This document shows, one piece after another, positions 49,301 through 61,300 of a stretch of DNA of 64,000 bases. The position numbers and the translations under genes are program-made. Source of the stretch: Aspidapion aeneum (Eukaryota > Arthropoda > Insecta > Coleoptera > Brentidae); assembly GCA_963576565.1 (NCBI GenBank), contig OY755046.1, positions 56,399,471 to 56,463,470 of the forward strand. The letters are read 5' to 3'. The first letter of the stretch is position 1, and the number at the start of each line of letters is the position of its first letter. The notes below the pieces were generated by a model. That model saw only the letters and a list, made by a program, of their open reading frames with translations, ran no database searches and was not told the origin of the DNA.

Positions 49301-52300
49301 AACCCAACCTAACCCAACCTAACCCAACCTAACCCAACCTAACCCAACCTAACCCAACCTAACCCAACCTAACCCAACCTAACCCAACCTAACCCAACCT
49401 AACCCAACCTAACCCAACCTAATCCAACCTAACCCAACCTAACCCAACCTAACCCAACCTAACCCAACCTAACCCAACCTAACCCAACCTAACCCAACCT
49501 AACCCAACCTAACCCAACCTAACCCAACCTAACCAAACCTAACCTACCTATTGTTAATAAATATAGTAAAAGTTGTTAGGTTTATGTCCAGGGGGTAACC
49601 ATTGTCCATAATCGTCGGAAATCGAGTTAGGATTAGTGTATGCGACCATAAACATTGAGTGGCGAGTGAGTGTTTGGTCTTCAATTTTTTTAGGGAAATT
49701 TTTCAAAATCTTTTTTTGGGCACTCTGGGCACTCTAATAAACCGTAATCTGGTCACCCTAATCCATCGCAATCAAAGAAAATGGGTAATCGAAGTGTCAC
49801 AAATTTTTTGTTGGTTTCTATTCTTCTTTTATATTATGTAGGACAAAATTATTAATTAAACTAAGTGACCTTATTAAGTAAGACAGCATGATAGTCAAAT
49901 GACATTAGAAGGACATAAACATATGATACCGGCCTGTAGACCGGTCGCGGTGGTCATATAATAATAAATATATACTTTCGCGATGAAAGACCAAAATTTA
50001 ACTTAAAATTACTGTAAAGTCCGCAAAAAACATTAAATTTATCGAAATTTATAAAAACATAGATCAGTGTGTGTAACAATTCATCAAGATGTATGAAACT
50101 CGACCGTGACATGTCAAAAGTTTGGTTCGAAAAAACAAAAACAACTGGATAAAAATCGGTATGTAAGCATTTAAAAAGAAATCATTTTTAAGAAAATCAA
50201 ATACTTTTTTTTAATTTTCATGCAATGCAAAAAAAAGTGCGGGGAAGTGACACTTTCTGAATCAAAATGTGTGAGGGTAAAATCGCACGGTCGCAGATAA
50301 AACTATCTATCGTGACGCTACTGAACTTTCTCGTGTTTTAGGAAAAACTATCCGTCAAGACGACTTACCCATGAAATGTTGTTTTTTTATGGATTTTTTT
50401 TCTTCTTTTGCACAAAAAACAATTTTGGACCATGTTTAAACTCAAATAGTTACTTCTAAACTTGTTTTTAAACGTTTTAAGATTTCTTTTTGTAATATTC
50501 CCGCACAAAATTCAAAAAAAATCTTTTCCGTACTTAGACAACATTGTCTATCAGTTTTCCCTGTATACACGGACTAACAGGTAGAATCACTCAAAATACG
50601 GCAGGTGGATTAAAGGTAGCCAGCTGCTTTTCTGTCGCACTTATGCCGTCAGTGTGAAAGAGATAAAAGTACCCTTATATTATCTAGGGTATTATTAGCA
50701 TGCAAAATCACCCTATCTTTGTCCGTTTCACATGTTCAATAATGTCTATCTCTGTTTTTATTGTAAAAGAAATACCCGACCATAGGAACCAAATTGGATA
50801 GGGTCAATAAAAAATGCCTTGTCTTTCCGTCTCTAACGCCCTTTTAGGGCGTTATACAACTCAATGGGCTATATATATATATATAATTATTATACATTAA
50901 AAAAAATTGTTCTGCCAGAATAAAGTAAAAACAATCTCAAGAATGGCTTTATTTAAAAAAATTCAAATATTCATGAACCGTCATTCCAACTTCAATATTT
51001 TAAAGACAATCAGCTGTGTCGTAACCTGACCATCAAAAAAAAATCAGCCCCGGATGTGACGTCAAGAAAGTGGAGGATCGTGGCCCGTCCGTTTTGATAG
51101 CCCTGCCTGGTTAAATAATTTAGGGAATATTGTGTCAGCCTGTCTGAACCTCTTCTTATGTGGATTGGCTTGGTTCCTTCGGGGATTTTGATTGAAGTTG
51201 TTGCTCCGGTATAATATATGGGTGGAGGAGGGAGCAACCAACCAACTGCCTATTCTGACCTTCTGTCAGAAGTGTCGAACCGCCATCTTTTCCGTTGATG
51301 CACTGTGTGGCACACTTTTAGAGAAAAGTTAAAAAGAAATTTCAATTTTTTAAATGCTTTATTTTATTAAATTAAAAACCAATCTTTTCCGTTGGGAGAG
51401 GGTTATCTTGAGAATGTACATTGGAGGATAGTTTTTTTTTTCTTTTTTTGATTTCTTCGGTAAGTACAATCCTTAGAGTAATATTACTCTGAGGTACAAT
51501 CCCAAACTCCCAAATACCTATATAAAAGTGAATGAACAAAGTTTTTGCTCATTTTTGTTTTAAAAAAATATAATGAACAGAAAGGGAAAATAAACATTCA
51601 TTCTGTAATCAGAATAACTAAATATGAATTATTTTAAGAGAAAATAAACCTTTGACACTTATAGACAGTTTGTTGACTGCTTTTCCTTTATTTTCAATTC
51701 TCTACAAGGTAATTTAATTTAATCCCTTCCTTACACATGCTGCTGTAATTTATTGTGCTGCTTCATTGCACATGCTGCTGTAAATTTTTTTGAGCTTCCA
51801 AGCTGTAGGCAATGGCGATGGATTAACTCCATCAAGGTGGGTTTCATTCATTTAGGTTTTAATTTCAGGTTGTTCTTTTGTTAAGTTTGGGTGGTTATTA
51901 CTTTTATAAGAAATTGTAGGTACCGGGCATTTATTAGACCTACTTTTCTATTAGTGTACAACCTGAAGATAAGAGCGTATGCTCTCGAAACATGTCGTTG
52001 TAATAATAAAATTAGTAGAGAATGACTGAACTTGTTTGATTTATAAATCACCTCCACCCAACATGGACTATTTCTTCAATAATATATATTGGCTATTAAA
52101 TCTGTGTATCTGTTATGTATTCGGCTATTAATTAAATATACTTTTACTGCCCAATGCTATCGAAAGCTTTTTTAAAGTCTATAAACGCAATATGTAGTGG
52201 AATATTGTATTCATTTGCTCGTTCTATTAGGATTTTCATGTTTAATAGGTGGTCAACAGTACTGAAAACTTTTCTGAAGCCTGCTTGTTCTTTTGATTGA

Positions 52301-55300
52301 TATCTGTTAATATTTCCGTGAAAATTAATTAATACATTGAGGAGTGTTATAGGTCGATAGTTTTTTAGGTCTGCTCTATCGCCTTTCTTGTGTAGAATAA
52401 TGGTTATGAATTCTTTCCAGTTGTTTGGCATAATTTTTTCTTTAAGTATATTATTCGAGAGAATATAGAGAGTATTAACTACCGTACTTGAGTATTTCTG
52501 CCGTTACTCCGTCTTTTCTAGATTTGTTATTTTTAATTTTCTTTAATTCTCTCTTTATTTCCGATTTGCTTATTTCAGGTTGTACCTCTGAGTTTATGTT
52601 CTTTATTTTTGTTTATGGTTTGTCGCGATAGTTCCCTTTTTGTTTGGTCAGAGAACATATAACATCTAATTTCTTCGATGGTTTGGTATAATTCTGTAGA
52701 GAATAGTTGTGTAATATTTATAATATCCTCTTTAACGTTATTTTCCATGCCGTTCATATCCTTTATTTTAATTATTTCATATATACCTAGTGTCGGCCTT
52801 AGACATGTAATATTCCTGTTATTTTCTATAACTCTCTTAACTTTTATTTCTTGACTCTTTCTTTTATCATTTTTCTTATAGTTTTATTTATTTCTGTGTA
52901 TTCTATCGATGTTCTTTTTCCTTCTTTCTCTACTAATATTTATATATTTTATTTTCTGTACCATGGAAATCTATATTATCCGTATAGGCCATGTGTTGCG
53001 ATCGAGTGTCCCACTTAATTAACCGTGTCATTAGTATCCAGCTTAATCTCTCTATCTATGTTCTTTTTCCTTCTTTCTCTACTAATAATTATATATTTTA
53101 TTTTCTGTACTATGGAAATCTATATTATTCGTATAGGCCATGCGCTGCGATCGAGTGTCCCACTTAATTAACCGTGTCATTTGTATCCAGTTTAATCTCT
53201 CTATCTATGTCAAACGGATAAGGCTTAAGGTCATGATAGATCGACAAAGGACTGAAAATGAACCAAACGTTTTTTTCCTCATATATGTAACTAACACGAA
53301 CGAACTCAGCTGCTGAAATTTTCTTTGTGTTTTGCGAGGAAAAGGAAAATAAAAAAGAAGCAAAAAAAAGCTAATTAAAGGGGAATCGACCCCATAAATA
53401 AAAAAGAAACCAGACGAGGCACGAATAACCTTTTGTCAAAATGAAACTAATTTTTATAATAAATGTTATAAGAAACCAAAATAAAATTGAGATCAAAAAC
53501 ATATACAAATTTTATTTATTTATTTAAATTTCATGATAGCATAGAAATTTTTTTTCATGAAAACTAATAAAAGTTTCGTAGGCCCTTTTTGAAAACTTTT
53601 GTTAACAAATTTAAATAATTGATGCGGCAGAACTAAAAAATAATCTTTGTCTGGAAGGGGGTGGGGGTGCCCAGGACCCTCTGCCTCTGGATCCGCCACT
53701 GGTTGGCTATGGCGTCAAGGGTAAGAAATATATGTAATTTGGTCTTGATAACTCAAACTGTGATTAGTCGAATATCTTGATAACTCGAACACTGTATTTG
53801 TAAGTCGAATTTTCTTGGGAAATTCCCTAATTACGAACCGTTCTAATTTGTCTGTTTATACGTTATTATGTCACAAAAAACGACTTTTTTTCGGTAAAAT
53901 AAATATGTAGAGTCGGGGACTTTTTAAATTGCCGCCCTCGAAAATAAAAAATATTCCTATTTGAAATTCGGAAAAGTAGTTTAAACCAAAATGAAAAAAT
54001 TGTGAACCTTACTGTGTCTGTACATATTTTAAAAAAAATTTTTTTGATTTCTTTAAATGATTAATTTTGACAGAAAAAAATAAAACGGCAAATTAAAAAG
54101 TCCCCAACTCTACATTCATAGATATGTATAAGAACCAAAATAAGTACAAAAATTATGTATTCACATGTATTAGAGGTGAACGTTTTTAATATAGACTTGG
54201 TTGTATCAGAATTATTGCAAGTACAGTGAAACCTCCCATAAGTGGACACTCACGGTTCCGTCGATTTTGTCCGCTTACTGGAGGTGTCCGCTTATGAGAA
54301 AGCACTGCGAAATATTAATATATATTTATTAACAATTTCCGCTGCTTAAGTTTTCCGATTTTATTTTTTTCAGCGATCTTCCGAAACGTTAACAACTTCC
54401 ATTTTTTCTAGAAGAAGTTTTTTACTCGGCACTATTTCAAAGAGATCTATTACTACTTAATTGAACAATAAAAATAAAACACAGCAGTCCTGCGCCCGCC
54501 GAATAAAATATATTGTAAATGCGACAGAAAAATTTAGTCTTCGCATTAAAACGGAAAAAATAATTCTCCGGCTGCGGAGTGCGCTGTTGCCAACATACGA
54601 CATACATAATATTTATGCCAATGTCATGCAGCGCTCCGTCCCGTTGTCAGAGGTTCGCGTCCGGTTAAGGGAGGTTTTAGAATTTTTTAATCAAAAAAAG
54701 TTTGTCCGCGTCCGGTTATTAGAGTGACTGGTTATAGGAGTGAATTTTACATATAAAGAAATAGGGAAAAGCTTGGTTCCAAAAAATTTGTCCGCCTAAA
54801 GAGAGTGTCCGCTTAATAAAAGTGTCCGCAAGGAGAGGTTTTACTGTAGACCAATTTTTTCTTAAAAAAACACGTAAATTTGATTCACAAAAAATACGAA
54901 AACGCCGCAAAAGTTTTTGTTTAATATTTGATAAGTCGAAGTCTCGATAAGTTGAAATTTTTATGTAACACATAGTTGTACGAGTTATCAAAGATCGACT
55001 GTAACACCGCAGTACTTGGCACCAGAGTTGTCAGGTAGTACAAGTAAAATACTTGGAATTGTACTTCAAGTAGTGTACTTGAAGTACATCCAGAATGCAG
55101 TAATTATACTTGTTACTTGAAGTACTTTTAACAATGTACTTGATTTTGTGAAGAAAAAAATACAATAAAATTTTCTTATTTAAAGTACAATGTAGATAGG
55201 TGGCCGAAGACAATGTTTGGAATTAGGGAAAGATACTTTCCACTAGACTATTTTTTTTTTTTTAAATATTTTTTTGATTATTTTTCTTTTTACAATTTTG

Positions 55301-58300
55301 GTTAAGTTTAAGAAACATTTTTTTTTGTTCAATTTGAACATTTGAATTGCGCGCGCAAAATAGCCCACAAAGTTTTGATGACACCTGCGCGCCACCCCCG
55401 CCATGATGCGACGATTAACGGCACTATAGCTGTTTTGTTCGAATCCAACAAGAGAGGTGTGCACACGAGGTGAAGAGAATAGGAATTTTGAAGATAAGCC
55501 AAGGTCAATTTTGAGGCCATGCGATCTATAACTTTTTGTAAGAATTAATACATTTATTAATTAGTGTTTTGGTCTTCCTACTGACCGAATAATAGGGTGG
55601 TACTTCATTTCTTTTAACCTGTATTTTCTGACCATTCCAAACAGTGGTAACATCAGGGTTGCCACTAATACTTCAGAATTTAATATAAAATGACCAATGA
55701 AACCGCCTTGTTGCCAAATCATGAAAAATGCGTCAGATCTAGGGAAAGATATATAAAAACCGAAGAGGAAGAAAAAGTTATTGTCCTTGGTTGTACTTAG
55801 TTACGAGTATGAAGTGTTAGTTAAAAAATAGACGAGCAGTTGAGATCTTAAGAAAGTTTTGCTGAGAAGTTGAAAACAAACAAAGACTCTAATTGTGTAC
55901 ATACACGGAATTTTAAAAGACTCTAGGGCCGATGGAACGCAATATCAGGGCTTAAGTATTTCACTGTATGTAGACACTGACTGCATGACGTATTTTTAGT
56001 CTATATAATACTTTATTTCGACTCAAAATTCTAAATCATGCTGGATTTAACTTATTCAGATTAAAATATTCATTTTAATATTACAACATTTAGGTCTATT
56101 GTTTAAATCCGAAAATGTCTGCCAACGAAAAACAATTTCCATTTGTAAAATAAATAAAATAACAATGTGCTATGTTCCCCTCAAAATATTTACATATTTA
56201 CAATTGCGTATTCGATTTATTTATAGAATCATTTAGAGGGTGGTCCAAATTGGCCACTTTTGGTCGCGGAAATTTTTTCGAAAATTTTTGAAATAATTCT
56301 TTTTTTAATTGATTTTTTCGATAACTTTTTTTTCGAAATCGTACTGTCCGAAAAACTTTTTCAAAAACATTTTTTTGTAACCAAATCTATTTGGAAAATC
56401 ATTTTCTTTATCTAGCTTTTGTGTTCTCCTTTAACCTTTGTCAATTCTTTCCTAAATTAGCTTAATAATAGATCTGATAAGAAATATTGATTTTTTAATT
56501 TTCCCAGAATTCCAAACTTTATGAAAATAAATTTAATGCGTTCACCAGCAAAAGTGGGGTCTAATAGCAACATTTGTGAGGTAAGTATAGCTTTTTACGA
56601 TTAACAATAGGATTTGAAATTTATTAGGTTTAGTTCATACGCATAAGTAATATTAAAAGGCATAACAAAGGTTGGCCATGGCTGTAGATAGTGCACGTAA
56701 GTATACACAGGGGTTTTTTTCTTAACTTTTAAAACGGAACTAACGTTTTTGTGTATTTTTTGCAATTTTTTTAAGAAACGCTTGGTCACGTCGATTTTCT
56801 TTGCATGCAGGATATTTTTTGAGTGTTTTGGTGTTCTTTTAATGTAGATAGGAAATATGATTCTAGCTTTGCCTTATTCTGCTGGGCTTTTGAAAATGTT
56901 TTATTAATTTTTAAGATTTTAAATTTATCATAGATACGAGCTTTGATGGTATATAATATGTCAAAAATATATTGAACGATTTTCGAAAAACCAAGCGCGT
57001 TAAAGCGAAATATAAAGCCCTAGTAAGGTGCCGCTTATTGTCTCACCACCGTTTGAGGGAAAGAATATTTCAAGCAGTAGCACGGTCCAACAAATAGTGA
57101 CCCATTTCCAACCAACAGGATACAGGATGTCAATTTTTTCCACAAATGCAGTGGTGGAGAGGCACCTTCTGTTCGCAAAATGAAAGAGGAAAGGGAACGG
57201 CGTGAAACTATGGTTTGAGGCACCTCATGTTCGTGAAATGCGAGAGAAAAGGGAATGGCGCGAAACAATAGTTTGTGCCGCAGCAGAAGTAGTAGTAGTG
57301 GGGGAGGTTGACCCGCAGGTCTGACAAGTAGGCCAGAGTAGGCCGTTTTTGCCATGCCCCAAGTCTGTCCCTTAACCCACTCTCTGCACTTCCCTTTGAT
57401 GGTCGGGTAACTCATTGGGCCTTCCTGTTCTCTTTACAAAGTCCAGTAAGTCTGCCCATTTGAGCATGTGCAGTTCTTCCTCGCTCAGAGTTGGCGCTCC
57501 GAGTGCCTGTTGTCTCATCCTTGCGTAGGCCTCGCATTCTGCCACGAGGTGTCTTGATGTCTCTTCTTCCTGTCCACAGGCTGGGCAGGTACGGTCATTC
57601 TCGACTTCTATACGTGTCATGTGCTTCATCAACCGGTTATGTCCGGTTAGAGTACCTAACAGCAGTCCGAGGTCTTTTCGTGTCCGTCCCAGCATCCATC
57701 TAATTCTAGTCGCTTTTGGACGGTCTACGAATTCTCTGGTCTGTCTGCAACCCGTTCCTGTTTCCCAGGAGTTTAATAGCGCGTCCTGGGCCCATTTATT
57801 GAGTCCGCTTTGCACTTGTCTTTTTGTCACGCCCAAAAGTGGCTCCGGTCCTACATAGGCGGTTCCTGCCCCGAGTCGTGCGAGTTCGTCCGCCTTCTCG
57901 TTGCCTGGTACCCCCGTATGTCCCGGAACCCAAACCAGCGTCACCCGTTTGCCATCGCTTAGGGTCTTCAGCGCCTCTGCGCATTCTTCCACCAAGCCGT
58001 CAGCAATCTTGGGCGTTTAGCGCCTTCAGGGTGGCTTGACTGTCAGAGCAGGGTGTCATTAAAAGTTTGTAACAAACTTTGACAGGTGATAGTAAACATA
58101 AGAATAAGAATAAAAGTTCATATGAACATAGGTCCTAAAATGCATAGTAGGGGAGCTACGGGCACCAAAAGGGTTAATATCGAAAATGGTTTTTTTTATA
58201 CAGCAACTTTAAAAAGCTATGGAATCTTACAAAAAATTGCAAATGTTAATTAATTTTGACCCTTCACATTGTGGTAAGGTAAAAAAGTAATTACTTAACT

Positions 58301-61300
58301 CAAAAGGGTACTTTTGGTAGGGGTGGGGGGTTGTTTTACCAAGAATTTTTTTTGTATTGCATTTTTTACATTTTGAGTCCATTTTTAAAAACTACTCCCT
58401 TTTTTAAGTAAAAAAGGTACTCTTGTCTAAAGTCGCCCAGAGCACCGGTTTACGAGATAATTGAGCGTAAAGATTTTTAGTACCTTAGAATTTTTTTTTG
58501 TATTGCATTTTTTTACATTTTGAGTCCATTTTTAAAAACTACTCCCTTTTTTAAGTAAAAAAGGTACTCTTGTCTAAAGTCGCCCAGAGCAACGGTTTAC
58601 GAGATAATTGAACGTAAAAGTTATTCTGCTTATGGGAGGTACTAAAAAAATTTACGCTCAATTATCTCGTAAACCGTTGTTCTGGGCGACTTTACACAAG
58701 AGTACCTTTTTTACTTAAAAAAAGGAGTAGTTTTTAAAAATGGACTCAAAATGTAAAAAAATGCAATACAAAAAAAAATTCTAGGGTACTAAAAATCTTT
58801 ACGCTCAATTATCTCGTAAACCGTTACTCTGGGCGACTTTAGACAAGAGTATCTTTTTTAGCTAAAAAAGGGAGTAGTTTTTAAAAATAGACTCAAAATG
58901 TAAAAAAATGCAATACAAAAAAAAATCTTGTTAAAACAACCCCCACCCCTACCAAAAGTACCCTTTTGAGTTAAGTAATTATTTTTTTACCTTACCACAA
59001 TGTGAAGGGTCAAAATTAATTAACATTTGCAATTTTTTGTAAAATTCCATAGCTTTTTAAAGTTGCTGTATAAAAAAAACCATTTTCGATATTAACCCTT
59101 TTGGTGCCCGTAGCTCCCCTACTATGCATTTTAGGACCTATGTTCATATGAACTTTTTTTCTTATTTTTATGTGTACTATCACCTGTCAAAGTTTGTTAC
59201 AAACTTTTAATGACACCCTGTATATATAAGCTCCTCTTCGCTGCTCCGAAACTAGGGTTGTCGCCATTATTATGGCGTAAACTTCTTCTTGAAAAACAGT
59301 AGCCTGCTCACCGAGCGAGTAGCTCTTCTGAACTTCTAGTTTTTCCACGTATACTCCCGCTCCTGTGGTTTGCCTCTCTGATAGTTTGGATCCATCAGTG
59401 TAGCAAACTAAAGCGTTCTCCTCAAACATCATTTCGTCTCTCTGCCACGCTTCCCTGTCTGGGATGTGGATTTTGTACCTCTTCTCGAGCCTCCAAGGTG
59501 CGTGTGCTCTGCTGACCGTCATTGACGTGAGGGGGATTTCTTTAATCGCAGCAGAAGCTTTGCCACCCTGTTCTGGTAAGGCAATTCCCAATGATGTGGG
59601 CGATGATATTTCACTCTTAACCAAACGAAACATTTTGAAAGGACCGGAGTTTTAAAGAAAAAAAACGCAAGAAATTTGTCCAGATGATCAGTTTTGAAGA
59701 ATAGAGTTTCGTAAAACCATGAAAAAGCAAATCAGGATGAACATTTTATTAAAAATGTTTTAGACAAAAGTTAATTTTTAATTCATGGCCGTCACAATCC
59801 TTCTGTTGTTCGTTACTGCGCACGGAAAAATAAACATTTGCTTACTGCAAATCGAACCCAGTATTCTCAAAAACTTAATGTCTGGACTGGGATTTCGGGT
59901 GAAAATATCATAGGTCCTGTTTTTATTAATGGCAATTTACGAGGGATAAAATAATTAGCTCTGTTGCAGGACCATATCATTCCTGCGATTCGACAGAAAA
60001 TGTTGATTTTAACCAAATTTGGTTTATGCAAGATCGTCGCCCAGCTCATGAAACATTGCCTGTGTTTTTAAATAAAACATTTTGAAGGCGGCTTATTACA
60101 AGCAGGCAAGGTATCAGCTGGCCTCCGAGTTGACCAGGTTTGGCACCCAGTGATTTATTTTATGGGGCTATAAAAAATCCAAATTTCTTCGCATGGTCAT
60201 TTAAGAGCTATCACTTTGGATAAACTTCGAGGAAAAATAATTACCACCCTACAATCAGTGATACCTAAAAAGCTAAGTAATGTCCGAACCAAATTTTATA
60301 ACAGGCTCGAATACTGTTTAGCACAAAGCGGTGGTATTTTTGAGAATTTAATTCGATATCAATATAAAAGAACTCGCTTTTCAATCAGACCCCTCCCATA
60401 TTTGTTTTGCTGAAGAAGCCATGAACTTTAGTTAGACGGCATCAAATATTATAAAAAAAAACCTGTATATCCTATGGAAATTCTTTAAATCCCCCAACGA
60501 TCTTCAGCTGTCATGCCATCGTAGCATGTTAAACGCCAATTCCACAACACGTTGTCCGTCGGTGCGAGACATCAGCTAATATTTTTGGACGCGGCCTATG
60601 TTTTTTTTGGTTGGCATTCTTGTAGGTAGCTTCTAAACTTAGCTTACCTTAGCTTCACTCTTAATCTTGTCCACCAACCCTTTGTTCTCGTGCCCATGTC
60701 CATGATGGTCCCCTTTATGGTGGGCGGGATGTTTGGCACTAGCTCTAACCTGCAAAAGCTGTAATGTTCATACTAGGTTAATAAAACTGATTGCTTTCCT
60801 TTACTGGTTGACACATTTAGAAAGAGATAGAATACCTAAATTAAGAAGAGATCAGTAAAATTATTTAAAAATAGTTTATTTTTGTTTTTCGTTACTTACT
60901 GATTAATAAAACCAATATACTTGGAAGACATGAAGGGCGATTAATCAATAAGCAAGAACACTGCAGATGCAAATAACCCTTTCTAGCTACCCCCCCCCCC
61001 CTTTCTTAGTGGACTTTTCTAACTAAAACCATGAAATTCGAATATTTTATGCTTTTATGCAGCCTTAGGGCCATGAAATTCAGGATCTTACCCCCCTTTT
61101 GTTTTCAGATGGATACGCCCTCGACCAGTGGCGTATATAGAAAAAAGTTTTGGGGTGGGCCCGAGGCAGTTTGGGGGGGGGGGGCCGAGACCCCACGAGG
61201 CCGTATATACGCCACTGCCCTCGACTTCGGGTAATTAAAAGGTAGTTTTTTATTGAGTGCGATTAAAATTTTTGAAAATAAATTTTTACTTTTTGGATGA

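Larger units (their letters stand above)
46885..50866. mobile_element. Large non-autonomous DNA transposon, copy 2
   Basis: 3,982-bp copy of the element at 4885-9109, flanked by 8-bp GGCTATAT duplications (46877-46884, 50867-50874). Same termini, same foldback (47421-47846), same decamer array but longer (48514-49548), and it lacks the 611-bp MITE. Outside the array, the two copies differ by scattered substitutions and small indels, for example extra bases near 50283-50298. The 60-codon frame at 49659-49841 is also conserved in copy 1 (7299-7481), but this could simply reflect the young age of both copies. Confidence 0.88.
45888..51105. mobile_element. Outer 611-bp-family MITE, split by two insertions
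   Basis: Begins CAAGGCCAACACAAAAATAG (45888) and ends ...TTTTGATAGCCCTG (51105), flanked by 7-bp CCTGGTT duplications (45881-45887 and 51106-51112). MITE sequence proper is 45888-46114, 46733-46884 and 50875-51105. The rest is a second copy of the same MITE (46115-46725) and the large element (46885-50866). The MITE landed in a LINE. Confidence 0.85.
45770..52930 (-). pseudogene. RTE-like LINE remnant, interrupted by three later insertions
   Basis: LINE sequence in three pieces on the minus strand: 52083-52930, 51106-51211 and 45770-45887. The first piece encodes a reverse-transcriptase N-terminal part in the frame 52144-52431 (MPNNWKEFITIILHKKGDRA, LKNYRPITLLNV, QAGFRK, HIAFIDFKKAFDS). The second holds GATTSIKIPEGTKPIHIRRG. 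The third contains the region next to the YADD box in decayed form. Comparison with the related copy at 22920-24330 shows that the joins are continuous once the insertions at 45888-51105 and about 51212-52082 are removed. Confidence 0.8.

Noticed and set aside
55031..55213. Minus-strand frame through ACTTGAAGTAC repeats
   Set aside because: Low-complexity repeat cluster with no domain.
57491..58039. Plus-strand frames opposite the LINE RNase H region
   Set aside because: Shadows of the minus-strand LINE coding sequence, which has the PGHTGVPGNEKAD signature.
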